6,940 bases of DNA from Burkholderiales bacterium (GCA_026125625.1 JAHCKU010000170.1:1-6940), one strand, 5' to 3'. Counted from the first letter of the stretch, positions 1 through 5,880 are shown. Notes: generated from the sequence alone by a model not told the origin. Numbers and translations: made by a program.

Positions 1-948
1 AGCGCCATGCACATCGCGGTGGCACAGGGCGTGGCGGAGCGCGTGCAGCCTGCACTCGAGCGCCTGCTGCGGACACTGGAAGCGCAGGCACAGCGCTTCG
101 ACGATGTGATCAAAGTGGGGCGAACGCATCTGCAGGATGCGACGCCGATCACGCTCGGGCAGGAGTTCTCAGGCTACGCCGCCCAACTGAAGCGGGCGCA
201 CGAAGCCATCGATGGCACACTGCCGGAACTGTACGAATTGGCGCTCGGCGGCACGGCCGTGGGAACCGGCCTGAACGCCCCACCCGGCTTCGCCGGTCTG
301 ATCGCCGAGGAGATCGCCAAGCTCACCGGTCAGCCATTCGTCAGTGCTCCCAACAAGTTTGCGGCACTGGCCGCACATGATGCACTGCTGCGCATGCACG
401 GCGCACTGCAGGCACTGGCGGCGGCACTGACGAAGATCGCCAACGACGTCCGTTGGCTCGCCAGCGGTCCGCGTGCGGGGCTGGGCGAGCTGCGGCTGCC
501 GGAGAACGAACCGGGCAGCTCGATCATGCCAGGCAAGGTCAATCCGACGCAGTCCGAAGCGCTGCTGATGGTGTGCGCGCAGGTCATGGGAAACCACTGC
601 GCGGTGAGCATCGCTGCGGCCGGCGGCAACTTCGAGCTGAACGTGTACAAGCCGCTCATCGCCTACGCCCTGCTGCAGAGCGTGCGCGTCCTGGGCGATG
701 GCATGCGCTCGTTCCACGATCATTGCGTGACGGGTATCGAGCCCGATCGCGTGCACATCGACGAACTGCTGCAGCGCTCGCTCATGCTGGTCACCGCACT
801 CACTCCACACATCGGCTACGACCGCGCCGCCGAGATCGCCAAGAAGGCCTACCGCGAAGACACCACTCTGCGCGCCGCTGCGCTGGCCCTCGGCTACCTC
901 ACCGAAGCGCAGTTCGATCAGTGGGTGCGGCCCGAGAAGATGGTGTGA
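1..948 (+). CDS. fumC: Class II fumarate hydratase (fumarase C), 5' end outside window
   Basis: Fumarase C is the iron-independent, homotetrameric cytosolic enzyme that interconverts fumarate and L-malate in the TCA cycle. The reading frame is open from base 1; the first in-frame ATG (base 7) is an internal Met, not the start. Counting residues from that Met, the active-site His lies in GRTHLQDATP at residue 41 (His188 in E. coli FumC). The family signature GSSIMPGKVNP spans residues 170-180 (bases 514-546) and includes the catalytic-loop Ser171, Lys177 and Asn179, equivalent to Ser318, Lys324 and Asn326. The constant offset of 147 implies about 145 missing N-terminal residues. The protein ends at VRPEKMV, a few residues shorter than E. 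coli FumC, which is common. Aspartase and argininosuccinate lyase share the fold and signature, but the near-continuous match to my recollection of E. coli FumC (for example KIANDVRWLASGPR and ESF/RSF..HC..GIEP) favours fumarase. Identity is near certain; the start cannot be seen. Confidence 0.97.
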   Translation, partial: SAMHIAVAQGVAERVQPALERLLRTLEAQAQRFDDVIKVGRTHLQDATPITLGQEFSGYAAQLKRAHEAIDGTLPELYELALGGTAVGTGLNAPPGFAGLIAEEIAKLTGQPFVSAPNKFAALAAHDALLRMHGALQALAAALTKIANDVRWLASGPRAGLGELRLPENEPGSSIMPGKVNPTQSEALLMVCAQVMGNHCAVSIAAAGGNFELNVYKPLIAYALLQSVRVLGDGMRSFHDHCVTGIEPDRVHIDELLQRSLMLVTALTPHIGYDRAAEIAKKAYREDTTLRAAALALGYLTEAQFDQWVRPEKMV

Positions 949-959
949 GCGACACACCA
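941..959 (+). other. Short hairpin spanning the fumC stop codon
   Basis: A 7-bp perfect inverted repeat, tggtgtg (941-947) and cacacca (953-959), encloses a 5-base loop that contains the last base of the TGA stop. No T-run follows, so it is not a standard intrinsic terminator. It could protect the 3' end of the mRNA or be chance. The 9-mer gacacacca (951-959) recurs at 986-994. Only the base pairing is seen; function is unknown. Confidence 0.3.
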
Positions 960-997
960 CGTCGTCGGCATGTGCAGACCACGGTGACACACCAGCT

Positions 998-1091
998 TCG
1001 TCGCCCCGGCGTAGGCCGGGGCCCAGGTCTTTTGCCACTGCTCCGGTCGAGGCTTTCGCATCCTGGATGCCGGCGTGCGCCGGCATGACGA
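998..1091. repeat. Palindromic intergenic repeat able to form a four-way junction
   Basis: This 94-base element lies between the convergent fumC and gabD genes. It contains two strong hairpins: gccccggc/gccggggc (1003-1010 with 1015-1022, loop gtag) and atgccggc/gccggcat (1067-1074 with 1079-1086, loop gtgc). An outer stem pairs 998-1002 (tcgtc) with 1087-1091 (gacga), and a central stem pairs 1023-1027 (ccagg) with 1062-1066 (cctgg). The four helices abut with no unpaired base at the junction; the central arm has a 34-base interior (1028-1061). Read on the minus strand, the element gives peptide fragments such as MPAHAGIQ and LGPGLRRGDE, which I know as a frequent spurious translation of dispersed intergenic repeats in proteobacterial genomes. 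It is therefore best called a REP-like dispersed non-coding repeat. It may end transcription from both sides, although it has no T-tract. Copy number in this genome cannot be judged from one window. Confidence 0.8.
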
Positions 1092-1141
1092 CATGCTTGT
1101 CCCTGCCGCCGCGCTTCAGGCCACCGCGCTCCAGCGCATCA

Positions 1142-2620
1142 CTAGATGCCGCCGATGCACAGGTACTTCACCTCGAGAAACTCCTCGATGCCGTACTTGC
1201 TGCCCTCGCGGCCGATGCCGGACTGCTTCACCCCGCCGAAGGGCGCCACTTCGTTCGAGATGATGCCGGTGTTGATGCCGACGATGCCTGATTCCAGCCC
1301 CTCCCCCACGCGCCAGATGCGGCCGATGTCGCGCGCGTAGAAGTAGCTGGCCAGGCCGAATTCGGTGTCGTTGGCCATGGCGATGCCCTCCTCTTCCGTC
1401 TTGAACCGGAACAGCGGCGCGACCGGACCGAAGGTCTCTTCCCTGGTCACCTTCATGCTGGTATTCACGCCGGTAAGCAGCGTGGGCTCGAAGAACAGCC
1501 CGCCGAGGGCGTGCCGCTTGCCGCCGGCGACCACCTTCGCACCCTTGCCCAGTGCGTCCTGGATGTGCTCCTCGACTTTCGCCACCGCGTGCTCGTCGAT
1601 CAGCGGACCGATGTTCACGCCGGTTTCCGTGCCCGGCCCGACCTTGAGCGCCTTCACCTTCTCCCCCAGCTTGGCAGCGAAGGCGTCGTACACGCCGTCC
1701 TGCACCAGAATGCGATTGGCGCACACGCAAGTCTGACCGGCATTGCGATACTTGGACATCATCGCGCCTTCCACCGCGGCATCGAGATCGGCATCGTCGA
1801 ACACCAGGAAAGGTGCGTTGCCGCCCAATTCCAGAGACATCTTCTTGACCGTCTGTGCGCTCTGCGCCATCAGCACGCGGCCGACTTCGGTGGAGCCGGT
1901 GAAGGTGATCTTGCGCACGATCGGATTGGCAGTCAACTCGCCGCCGATATCCTTCGCCCCACCTGTGATCACGCTCAATACGCCCTTTGGCACGCCGGCC
2001 CGCTCGGCCAGCTCGGCCAGCGCCAGCGCCGAGTACGGTGTCTGCGTAGCGGGCTTGAGCACCATGGTGCAACCGGCAGCCAGGGCCGGACCGGCCTTGC
2101 GCGTGATCATGGCCGCAGGGAAGTTCCACGGCGTGATGGCACCGCACACTCCGACCGGCTGCTTGAGCACGACGATGCGCTTGTCCGCCTGATGCTGCGG
2201 GATCACGTCGCCATAGATGCGCTTGCCTTCCTCGGCGAACCATTCGATGAACGATGCCGCATACGCGATCTCGCCCTTGGCTTCGGCCAGCGGCTTGCCC
2301 TGCTCGCTGGTCATGATCAGGGCGAGATCGTCCTGGTTCGCCAGCATCAGCTCGAACCATTTGCGCAGAACGCTGGCGCGCTCTTTCGCCGTCTTCGCCC
2401 GCCACGCCGGCAGCGCGCGCTCGGCAGCCTCGATCGCGCGCCGGGTCTCGGCTGCGCCCATCTTCGGGATGCTGCCGATGGTTGCGCCGTTCGCCGGATC
2501 GGTCACGGCGATGGTCTGCTTGCCATCGGCGTCGACCCACTGGCCGTCGATGTAGCACTGCTGGCGAAACAGCTTCTGGTCCTTGAGCTTGATGGAGAAG
2601 TGTTCAGTCGGTGCATTCAT
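1142..2620 (-). CDS. gabD: NADP-dependent succinate-semialdehyde dehydrogenase
   Basis: This 492-residue aldehyde dehydrogenase oxidises succinate semialdehyde to succinate with NAD(P)+, the last step of the GABA shunt and of other routes that make this aldehyde; it is cytosolic. It closely follows E. coli GabD along its length (for example SYAASFIEWFAEEGKRIYGD-like and GLNTGIISNEVAPFGG-like stretches). Visible active-site elements are PWNFP with Asn166 (oxyanion), VLKPA with Lys189 followed by Thr192 where E. coli has Ser (cofactor 2'-phosphate region), the Rossmann-loop FTGSTEVG at 240-247, the general base Glu264 in LELGGNAP, and the nucleophile Cys298 in GQTCVCANR. The second Cys300 matches the two-cysteine arrangement known in SSADH. 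The ATG at 2620 is chosen because a near-perfect Shine-Dalgarno (aaggag) lies 6 bases upstream; the N-terminus is about 10 residues longer than in E. coli. The gene is second in a minus-strand pair, 89 bases after the SDR gene. No GABA aminotransferase gene (gabT) is adjacent in the window. Confidence 0.96.
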   Translation of the reverse strand: MNAPTEHFSIKLKDQKLFRQQCYIDGQWVDADGKQTIAVTDPANGATIGSIPKMGAAETRRAIEAAERALPAWRAKTAKERASVLRKWFELMLANQDDLALIMTSEQGKPLAEAKGEIAYAASFIEWFAEEGKRIYGDVIPQHQADKRIVVLKQPVGVCGAITPWNFPAAMITRKAGPALAAGCTMVLKPATQTPYSALALAELAERAGVPKGVLSVITGGAKDIGGELTANPIVRKITFTGSTEVGRVLMAQSAQTVKKMSLELGGNAPFLVFDDADLDAAVEGAMMSKYRNAGQTCVCANRILVQDGVYDAFAAKLGEKVKALKVGPGTETGVNIGPLIDEHAVAKVEEHIQDALGKGAKVVAGGKRHALGGLFFEPTLLTGVNTSMKVTREETFGPVAPLFRFKTEEEGIAMANDTEFGLASYFYARDIGRIWRVGEGLESGIVGINTGIISNEVAPFGGVKQSGIGREGSKYGIEEFLEVKYLCIGGI

Positions 2621-2626
2621 TGATAT

Positions 2627-2632
2627 CTCCTT
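2627..2632 (-). promoter_or_regulatory. Strong ribosome binding site of gabD
   Basis: On the minus strand this reads aaggag followed by six bases (atatca) and the ATG. It fixes the gabD start at 2620 against the in-frame open stretch that continues upstream to 2797. Its strength suggests gabD has independent translation initiation rather than relying on coupling to the gene 89 bases upstream. Confidence 0.8.
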
Positions 2633-2709
2633 GGGAGGGGATAGGAAATGGGGCCGGGAGTTGGAGACCGGGCGGTCGATCGCTGCGCGGCGCCTTTCCC
2701 TGGCCCTGT

Positions 2710-3489
2710 CTAGAGGGTTCCGGGGTAGGCACCACCATCGATCAGGAAGTTCTGCCCGGTGATGAAGCTCGCCTGCGCGCTGCAGATGTAGGCGCACAGC
2801 TGCCCGAACTCCTGCGGATCACCGAAGCGCCCGGCTGGAATGGTCTTGATCCGATCCTGGGCTACCTGCTCCACAGGCTTGCCGCTCTGTCTGGCCATGG
2901 CGTCGATCCGGCCCATCATGGTTTCGGTCTGGAACAGGCCGGGCAGGATGTTGTTGATGGTGACGTTGTGCATGATGGTCTGCCGCGCAAGGCCGGCGAT
3001 GAAGCCGGTGAGGCCGGTACGCGCGCCGTTCGACAGCCCCAGGATCGGGATCGGCGCTTTCACCGCGGCCGAGGTGATGTTGACGATGCGACCGAACTTG
3101 CGCGCGATCATGCCGTCCACCGTGGCCTTGATCAGCTCGATCGGCGTGAGCATGTTGGCGTCCAGCGCCTTGATCCACACCTCACGGTCCCATTCACGGA
3201 AATCACCGGCGGGAGGTCCGCCGTTGTTGTTCACCAGGATATCCGGATTGGGGCAGGCAGCGAGCGCAGCGGCGCGGCCCTGGGGTGTGGTCAGATCCAC
3301 CGCGACGATATTGACCCGCACCCCGGTGGCCTTGCGGATCTCTTCGGCGGCCTGCTCCAGCGTGGCGGGCGTGCGTGCCACCAGCGTGACGTTCGCACCC
3401 TCCTTGGCCAGTGCCAGGGCACAACCCTTGCCTAGCCCCTTGCTGGCTGCGCACACCAGCGCTGATTTACCTGCGATGCCCAGATCCAT
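2710..3489 (-). CDS. Atypical short-chain dehydrogenase/reductase (SDR), BKR-like
   Basis: This 259-residue protein has the full layout of a classical SDR: an N-terminal nucleotide-binding Rossmann fold, an NNxGG element (Asn87-Gly91), ITS with Ser140, and a C-terminal FITGQNFLIDGG tail (242-253) typical of SDRs. Key motifs are altered. The usual TGxxxGIG reads CAASKGLG (13-20). The catalytic YxxxK, expected 13 residues after Ser140, reads SNGAR, so Tyr is Ser153 and Lys is Arg157. NNAG reads NNNGGPP. From memory, a recognised SDR subgroup, often labelled 3-oxoacyl-ACP reductase-like (BKR-like), has this imperfect cofactor motif and lacks the usual tetrad, with LSN in place of the Tyr region. 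That suggests a conserved variant rather than a decayed gene. The substrate is unknown; the automatic label FabG would be unsafe. The ATG at 3489 is supported by aagggag six bases upstream. It is the first gene of the minus-strand pair with gabD, divergent from mlaA. Confidence 0.9.
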   Translation of the reverse strand: MDLGIAGKSALVCAASKGLGKGCALALAKEGANVTLVARTPATLEQAAEEIRKATGVRVNIVAVDLTTPQGRAAALAACPNPDILVNNNGGPPAGDFREWDREVWIKALDANMLTPIELIKATVDGMIARKFGRIVNITSAAVKAPIPILGLSNGARTGLTGFIAGLARQTIMHNVTINNILPGLFQTETMMGRIDAMARQSGKPVEQVAQDRIKTIPAGRFGDPQEFGQLCAYICSAQASFITGQNFLIDGGAYPGTL

Positions 3490-3495
3490 GTTCGT

Positions 3496-3502
3496 CTCCC
3501 TT
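3496..3502 (-). promoter_or_regulatory. Ribosome binding site of the SDR gene
   Basis: On the minus strand this reads aagggag, six bases before the ATG at 3489. It selects this start over the 18-codon in-frame extension to 3543, and the SDR fold begins naturally at MDLGIAGK. Confidence 0.7.
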
Positions 3503-3514
3503 GTTCCTTGGCCC

Positions 3515-3553
3515 ATGCGCTCCCCGGATTCCGAAGCGCTCAAAAGAAAAATG
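3515..3553. repeat. Imperfect direct repeat, copy A, in the divergent intergenic region
   Basis: Copy A shares atgcgct, ccggattc, gcgctc and an A-rich end with copy B at 3591-3630, in the same order, offset 76 bases. About three quarters of positions match by eye. Copy A also has internal dyad symmetry: gcgct (3517-3521) with agcgc (3535-3539), and cgga/tccg around base 3529. It sits just upstream of the SDR start, so a role as a regulator site for the minus-strand unit is possible but untested. Confidence 0.55.
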
Positions 3554-3590
3554 TTCAGTACGCCCTCAGTAAGCGGCAGCGCGCCAGCAT

Positions 3591-3630
3591 ATGCGCTTGC
3601 CGGATTCTTCGGGGCGCTCGAAAAAATGGG
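3591..3630. repeat. Imperfect direct repeat, copy B, in the divergent intergenic region
   Basis: Copy B matches copy A (3515-3553) over about 40 bases, with a 2-base insertion before gcgctc and a shorter A-run (aaaaaa at 3621-3626). It lies about 85 bases upstream of the mlaA -10 box. The 8-bp palindrome gcatatgc (3587-3594) overlaps its left edge. It may be a duplicated regulator-binding segment or a decayed local duplication. Confidence 0.5.
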
Positions 3631-3711
3631 CGCCTATCCTGACCCATTCACGCGCGGTTTGCAAACCTCCCGGACTTGCCCAGGCGCTCAACGAGGTGCG
3701 CGCATTGCCGT

Positions 3712-3720
3712 TGCTATAAT
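3712..3720 (+). promoter_or_regulatory. Extended -10 promoter for mlaA-pldA
   Basis: A perfect TATAAT (3715-3720) is preceded by TGc, giving the extended -10 form TGnTATAAT. No good -35 hexamer is present at 16-18 bases spacing, which fits an extended -10 sigma-70 promoter. Transcription would start near 3727, leaving a leader of about 26 bases before the mlaA ATG at 3753. Confidence 0.65.
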
Positions 3721-3752
3721 CCCTACAAAGAACCACAAGGCATACACACGCC

Positions 3753-4583
3753 ATGTCTTTCTCTCTGCTCAGGATGATGCTGTTCTTCGGCGTGCTGTCG
3801 CTTGGCGGATGCGCTACTGGCCCCAATCCCAAGGATCCCTGGGAGCCATGGAACCGCAGCATGTACGAATTCAACGAAGTCCTCGACAAGGCCGCACTCA
3901 AACCTGTCGCGAAGGGCTACAGGAAGGTCGTTCCCCCTCCGGTACGCGGCGGCGTCACCAATTTTTTCAGCAATTTCCGTGACGTCACGGTCGCGGTCAA
4001 CAACTTGCTCCAGCTCAAGATCGGCAACGCGCTGTCGGACGTCGGACGCGTCGTTCTCAACAGCACGGTCGGCCTGTTCGGGGTGTTCGACGTGGCCACC
4101 CCGCTCGGACTGGAGAAGCACAATGAGGATTTCGGTCAGACACTCGGGTATTGGGGCATGGCTTCGGGTCCATATCTGGTGCTGCCGCTTCTCGGTCCCA
4201 GCACCGTGCGCGATTCGGTCGGTCTGGTGGGTGACTATTTCACCGATCCCGAGTTCTACATATTCGACGGCGACGCGCTCGGCTGGGCGGTGTTCGGCAC
4301 GCGCATCGTCAACCTGCGCGCCAATCTGCTGGAGGCCGAGGAAGTGTTCGAGCAGGCTGCGATCGATCGCTATGCATTTCTACGCGATGCCTATCTGCAG
4401 CGTCGGCTGAACCTCATCCATGACGGCAATCCACCTGCCGGCACCGGAGGCGAAGATGGGGCGCAGCGTCGCAAGTCGCTCAGGGAGCTCGAAGAGGAAT
4501 TGGGGATCGAGGACGCACCCGCTGCTGCCCCCGATGGAACCGTTGCACCGGACAGTCCTGCACCATCCGAGTCTCCCCGGTAG
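3753..4583 (+). CDS. mlaA: Intermembrane phospholipid transport lipoprotein MlaA (VacJ)
   Basis: MlaA is an outer-membrane lipoprotein that, with a porin, removes mislocalised phospholipids from the outer leaflet and passes them to periplasmic MlaC for return to the inner membrane. The 276-residue protein starts with a short lipoprotein signal (LSLGGC; lipidated Cys20). Ala at +2 rather than Asp predicts sorting to the outer membrane. Family hallmarks are DPWEPWNRSMYEFN (28-41), NFFSNFRD (70-77), LNSTVGLFGVFDVAT (102-116), EDFGQTLGYWG (125-135) and GPYLVLPLLGPSTVRD (139-154). After about residue 225 comes a polar, Ala/Pro/Glu-rich tail of some 50 residues, longer than in E. coli and probably disordered. 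The start is the first ATG after an extended -10 promoter; the Shine-Dalgarno is weak (acaagg, 12 bases away). In-frame ATGs at 3774 and 3777 would shorten the signal's n-region to one that lacks the Arg. No mlaBCDEF genes lie in the window; pldA follows immediately. Confidence 0.95.
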   Translation: MSFSLLRMMLFFGVLSLGGCATGPNPKDPWEPWNRSMYEFNEVLDKAALKPVAKGYRKVVPPPVRGGVTNFFSNFRDVTVAVNNLLQLKIGNALSDVGRVVLNSTVGLFGVFDVATPLGLEKHNEDFGQTLGYWGMASGPYLVLPLLGPSTVRDSVGLVGDYFTDPEFYIFDGDALGWAVFGTRIVNLRANLLEAEEVFEQAAIDRYAFLRDAYLQRRLNLIHDGNPPAGTGGEDGAQRRKSLRELEEELGIEDAPAAAPDGTVAPDSPAPSESPR

Positions 4584-5835
4584 GAAGACTCTGAGCAGGT
4601 CTCGCGACGCGCGTCGCCGTTGCAGCGACGCCCGGCTGTCTCTGCTGCTCCTGGCATTGATGTCGAGCCTGGCGTCGCCCGCAGCCCTGGGCGGGGAAGT
4701 GCTGCTGCCACCGGCCGACACTGCCGCGGCCGGAGCCAGCGTGCGCGTCGAGCTGCTGATCACCAACGACACCACCGAACCGCTGCGCTATCCGATAGCC
4801 GATGCGCTGCGCACCCGCCTCATCGCCAATGATCAGGCGTTCCAGATCGACCTCGAACGTGAACCCGACGCGCCTGCCGGCCAGCTCGAGCTCGCTCCGC
4901 AAAGCTTCCGACGCATCGGCTACCGTCTGCAACTGCCGTACGATGCGCGCGGTGCAGTGACGCTGCGCACGCTCGACGGCACCTCGCGTGCAGTGATGTT
5001 CACCGTCCTGCCACCGGAGGAAGTCGCACCGCCCGAGCCCGGCACGCCGACCGCCGCGGCTGCACCGCCCCAGCCCGATCCTGCGATCGCTGCGCCGTTG
5101 ACGCGCGAGAGCGCCTTTCTCGCCGCACTCAGCGTGTATGAGCCGGTGTACTTCTCGGTCGGCTCGCACGGCGGCAGCAACGCCAAGTTCCAGCTCAGCT
5201 TCAAGTACCACCTGTTCAACGAAGACGCCGGTCTCGCGCGCCGAGTGCCCGCGCTCGGCCATCTCTATCTCGGCTATACGCAGACCTCGCTGTGGGATCT
5301 CGAATCGGAGTCGAACCCCTTCCGCGATACCTCCTACAAGCCGCGTCTGTTCTACGCCGACCCCGACGTCTGGCATGCGCGCTCGCGTCCCGTACGCCTG
5401 GGCGCGGAGCTGGGCATCGGGCACGAGTCCAATGGTCGTAGTGAAGACGACTCGCGCAGCATCAACATCCTCTACCTGCGTCCCGCACTCACCTTCGGTG
5501 CTGCGGGCAAGTGGCAGCTGATCCTGGCACCGATGTTGTATCACTACCTCGACAAGGCGGACAACGACGACATCGCGGAGTACCGCGGCCACGTCGACTT
5601 CATGGCTTCCGTGGGCAAGTCCGACAGCTGGCAGCTCACCAGCATGCTGCGCGAGGGCACCGGCGATGGGTGGAGCCTGCAGCTCGACCTGACCTACCCG
5701 CTGCGCAGCGTCGCGCTCGGCAACCTCAACGGCTATCTGCATTTCCAGTATTTCGGCGGCTGGGGCGAGAGCCTGCTCGATTACAACCGGCGTCTGCCCG
5801 CACAGTATCGTCTCGGACTGATGATCGTGCGGTAG
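4534..5835 (+). CDS. pldA: Outer membrane phospholipase A (OMPLA) with extra N-terminal domain
   Basis: PldA is a calcium-dependent outer-membrane serine hydrolase that degrades phospholipids appearing in the outer leaflet. From the ATG used here (433 residues) the order is: basic n-region, hydrophobic signal core LSLLLLALMSSLA (about 35-47) with likely cleavage near residues 53-55, a beta-rich domain of about 105 residues (55-162), a Pro/Ala linker (161-189), and the OMPLA barrel (199-433). The catalytic triad is intact: His297, Ser299 and Asn311 in HESNGRS and SIN, matching His142, Ser144 and Asn156 of E. coli OMPLA with the same spacing. Arg302 and Ser307 match calcium-site residues Arg147 and Ser152. 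YTQTSLW and NPFRDTSYKPRLF are further family signatures. The start is uncertain: ATG 4534 overlaps mlaA by 50 bases and has no Shine-Dalgarno, while CTG 4591, seven bases after the mlaA stop and preceded by tagga, would give a normal signal peptide. The product ends in Arg, not the usual aromatic residue. Confidence 0.93.
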   Translation: MEPLHRTVLHHPSLPGRKTLSRSRDARRRCSDARLSLLLLALMSSLASPAALGGEVLLPPADTAAAGASVRVELLITNDTTEPLRYPIADALRTRLIANDQAFQIDLEREPDAPAGQLELAPQSFRRIGYRLQLPYDARGAVTLRTLDGTSRAVMFTVLPPEEVAPPEPGTPTAAAAPPQPDPAIAAPLTRESAFLAALSVYEPVYFSVGSHGGSNAKFQLSFKYHLFNEDAGLARRVPALGHLYLGYTQTSLWDLESESNPFRDTSYKPRLFYADPDVWHARSRPVRLGAELGIGHESNGRSEDDSRSINILYLRPALTFGAAGKWQLILAPMLYHYLDKADNDDIAEYRGHVDFMASVGKSDSWQLTSMLREGTGDGWSLQLDLTYPLRSVALGNLNGYLHFQYFGGWGESLLDYNRRLPAQYRLGLMIVR

Positions 5836-5864
5836 CAGGCTGCGAAGCTAAGAGTCAGTCCGGC

Positions 5865-5870
5865 TATACT
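5865..5870 (+). promoter_or_regulatory. Candidate -10 box for the binding-protein gene
   Basis: TATACT differs from the sigma-70 -10 consensus at one base and is preceded by ggc. No convincing -35 hexamer is found 16-18 bases upstream, where the sequence is the end of pldA and its short tail. A start near 5877 would place the adjacent 18-bp palindrome immediately downstream of the transcription start. Confidence 0.45.
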
Positions 5871-5880
5871 GCTGACGTAC

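Noticed and set aside
1..948. Aspartate ammonia-lyase as an alternative identity for the first gene
   Set aside because: The fold and GSSxMPxKxN signature are shared, but the residues around the active site and the C-terminal VRPEKMV follow fumarase C.
169..1086. Long minus-strand open frame opposite fumC, starting inside the palindromic repeat
   Set aside because: It is antisense to a clear fumarase and its first residues are the known spurious translation of the intergenic repeat. GC-rich codon use keeps the opposite strand open.
1126..1137. Short dyad gcgctccagcgc just beyond the gabD stop as a terminator
   Set aside because: It has a 5-bp stem with a 2-base loop and no T-run on the minus strand; too weak to call.
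1116..2558. 480-residue minus-strand frame overlapping gabD in another phase
   Set aside because: It is an Arg/Gly-rich out-of-frame shadow of gabD with no recognisable domain.
1511..2623. 370-residue plus-strand frame antisense to gabD
   Set aside because: It is a composition-driven shadow opposite a gene with full family motifs; there is no ribosome site or domain.
2666..2677. 12-bp palindrome gaccgggcggtc between the SDR gene and gabD
   Set aside because: It is short and expected by chance in GC-rich DNA, with no promoter element beside it and no T-run for a terminator.
2621..2797. 59-codon N-terminal extension of gabD
   Set aside because: It would overlap the 3' end of the SDR gene. 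The strong aaggag before 2620 and family alignment both support the shorter start.
2840..3982. Plus-strand frame running antisense through the SDR and into mlaA
   Set aside because: It crosses an intergenic promoter region and two real genes in the wrong phase, and shows no family motif.
4420..4533. Earliest in-frame ATG for pldA, deep inside mlaA
   Set aside because: It adds 38 low-complexity residues before the signal peptide with no ribosome site, and overlaps mlaA by 164 bases.
4480..5742. 420-residue minus-strand frame antisense to pldA
   Set aside because: It is His/Arg/Gln-rich with no domain, opposite a gene with an intact catalytic triad.
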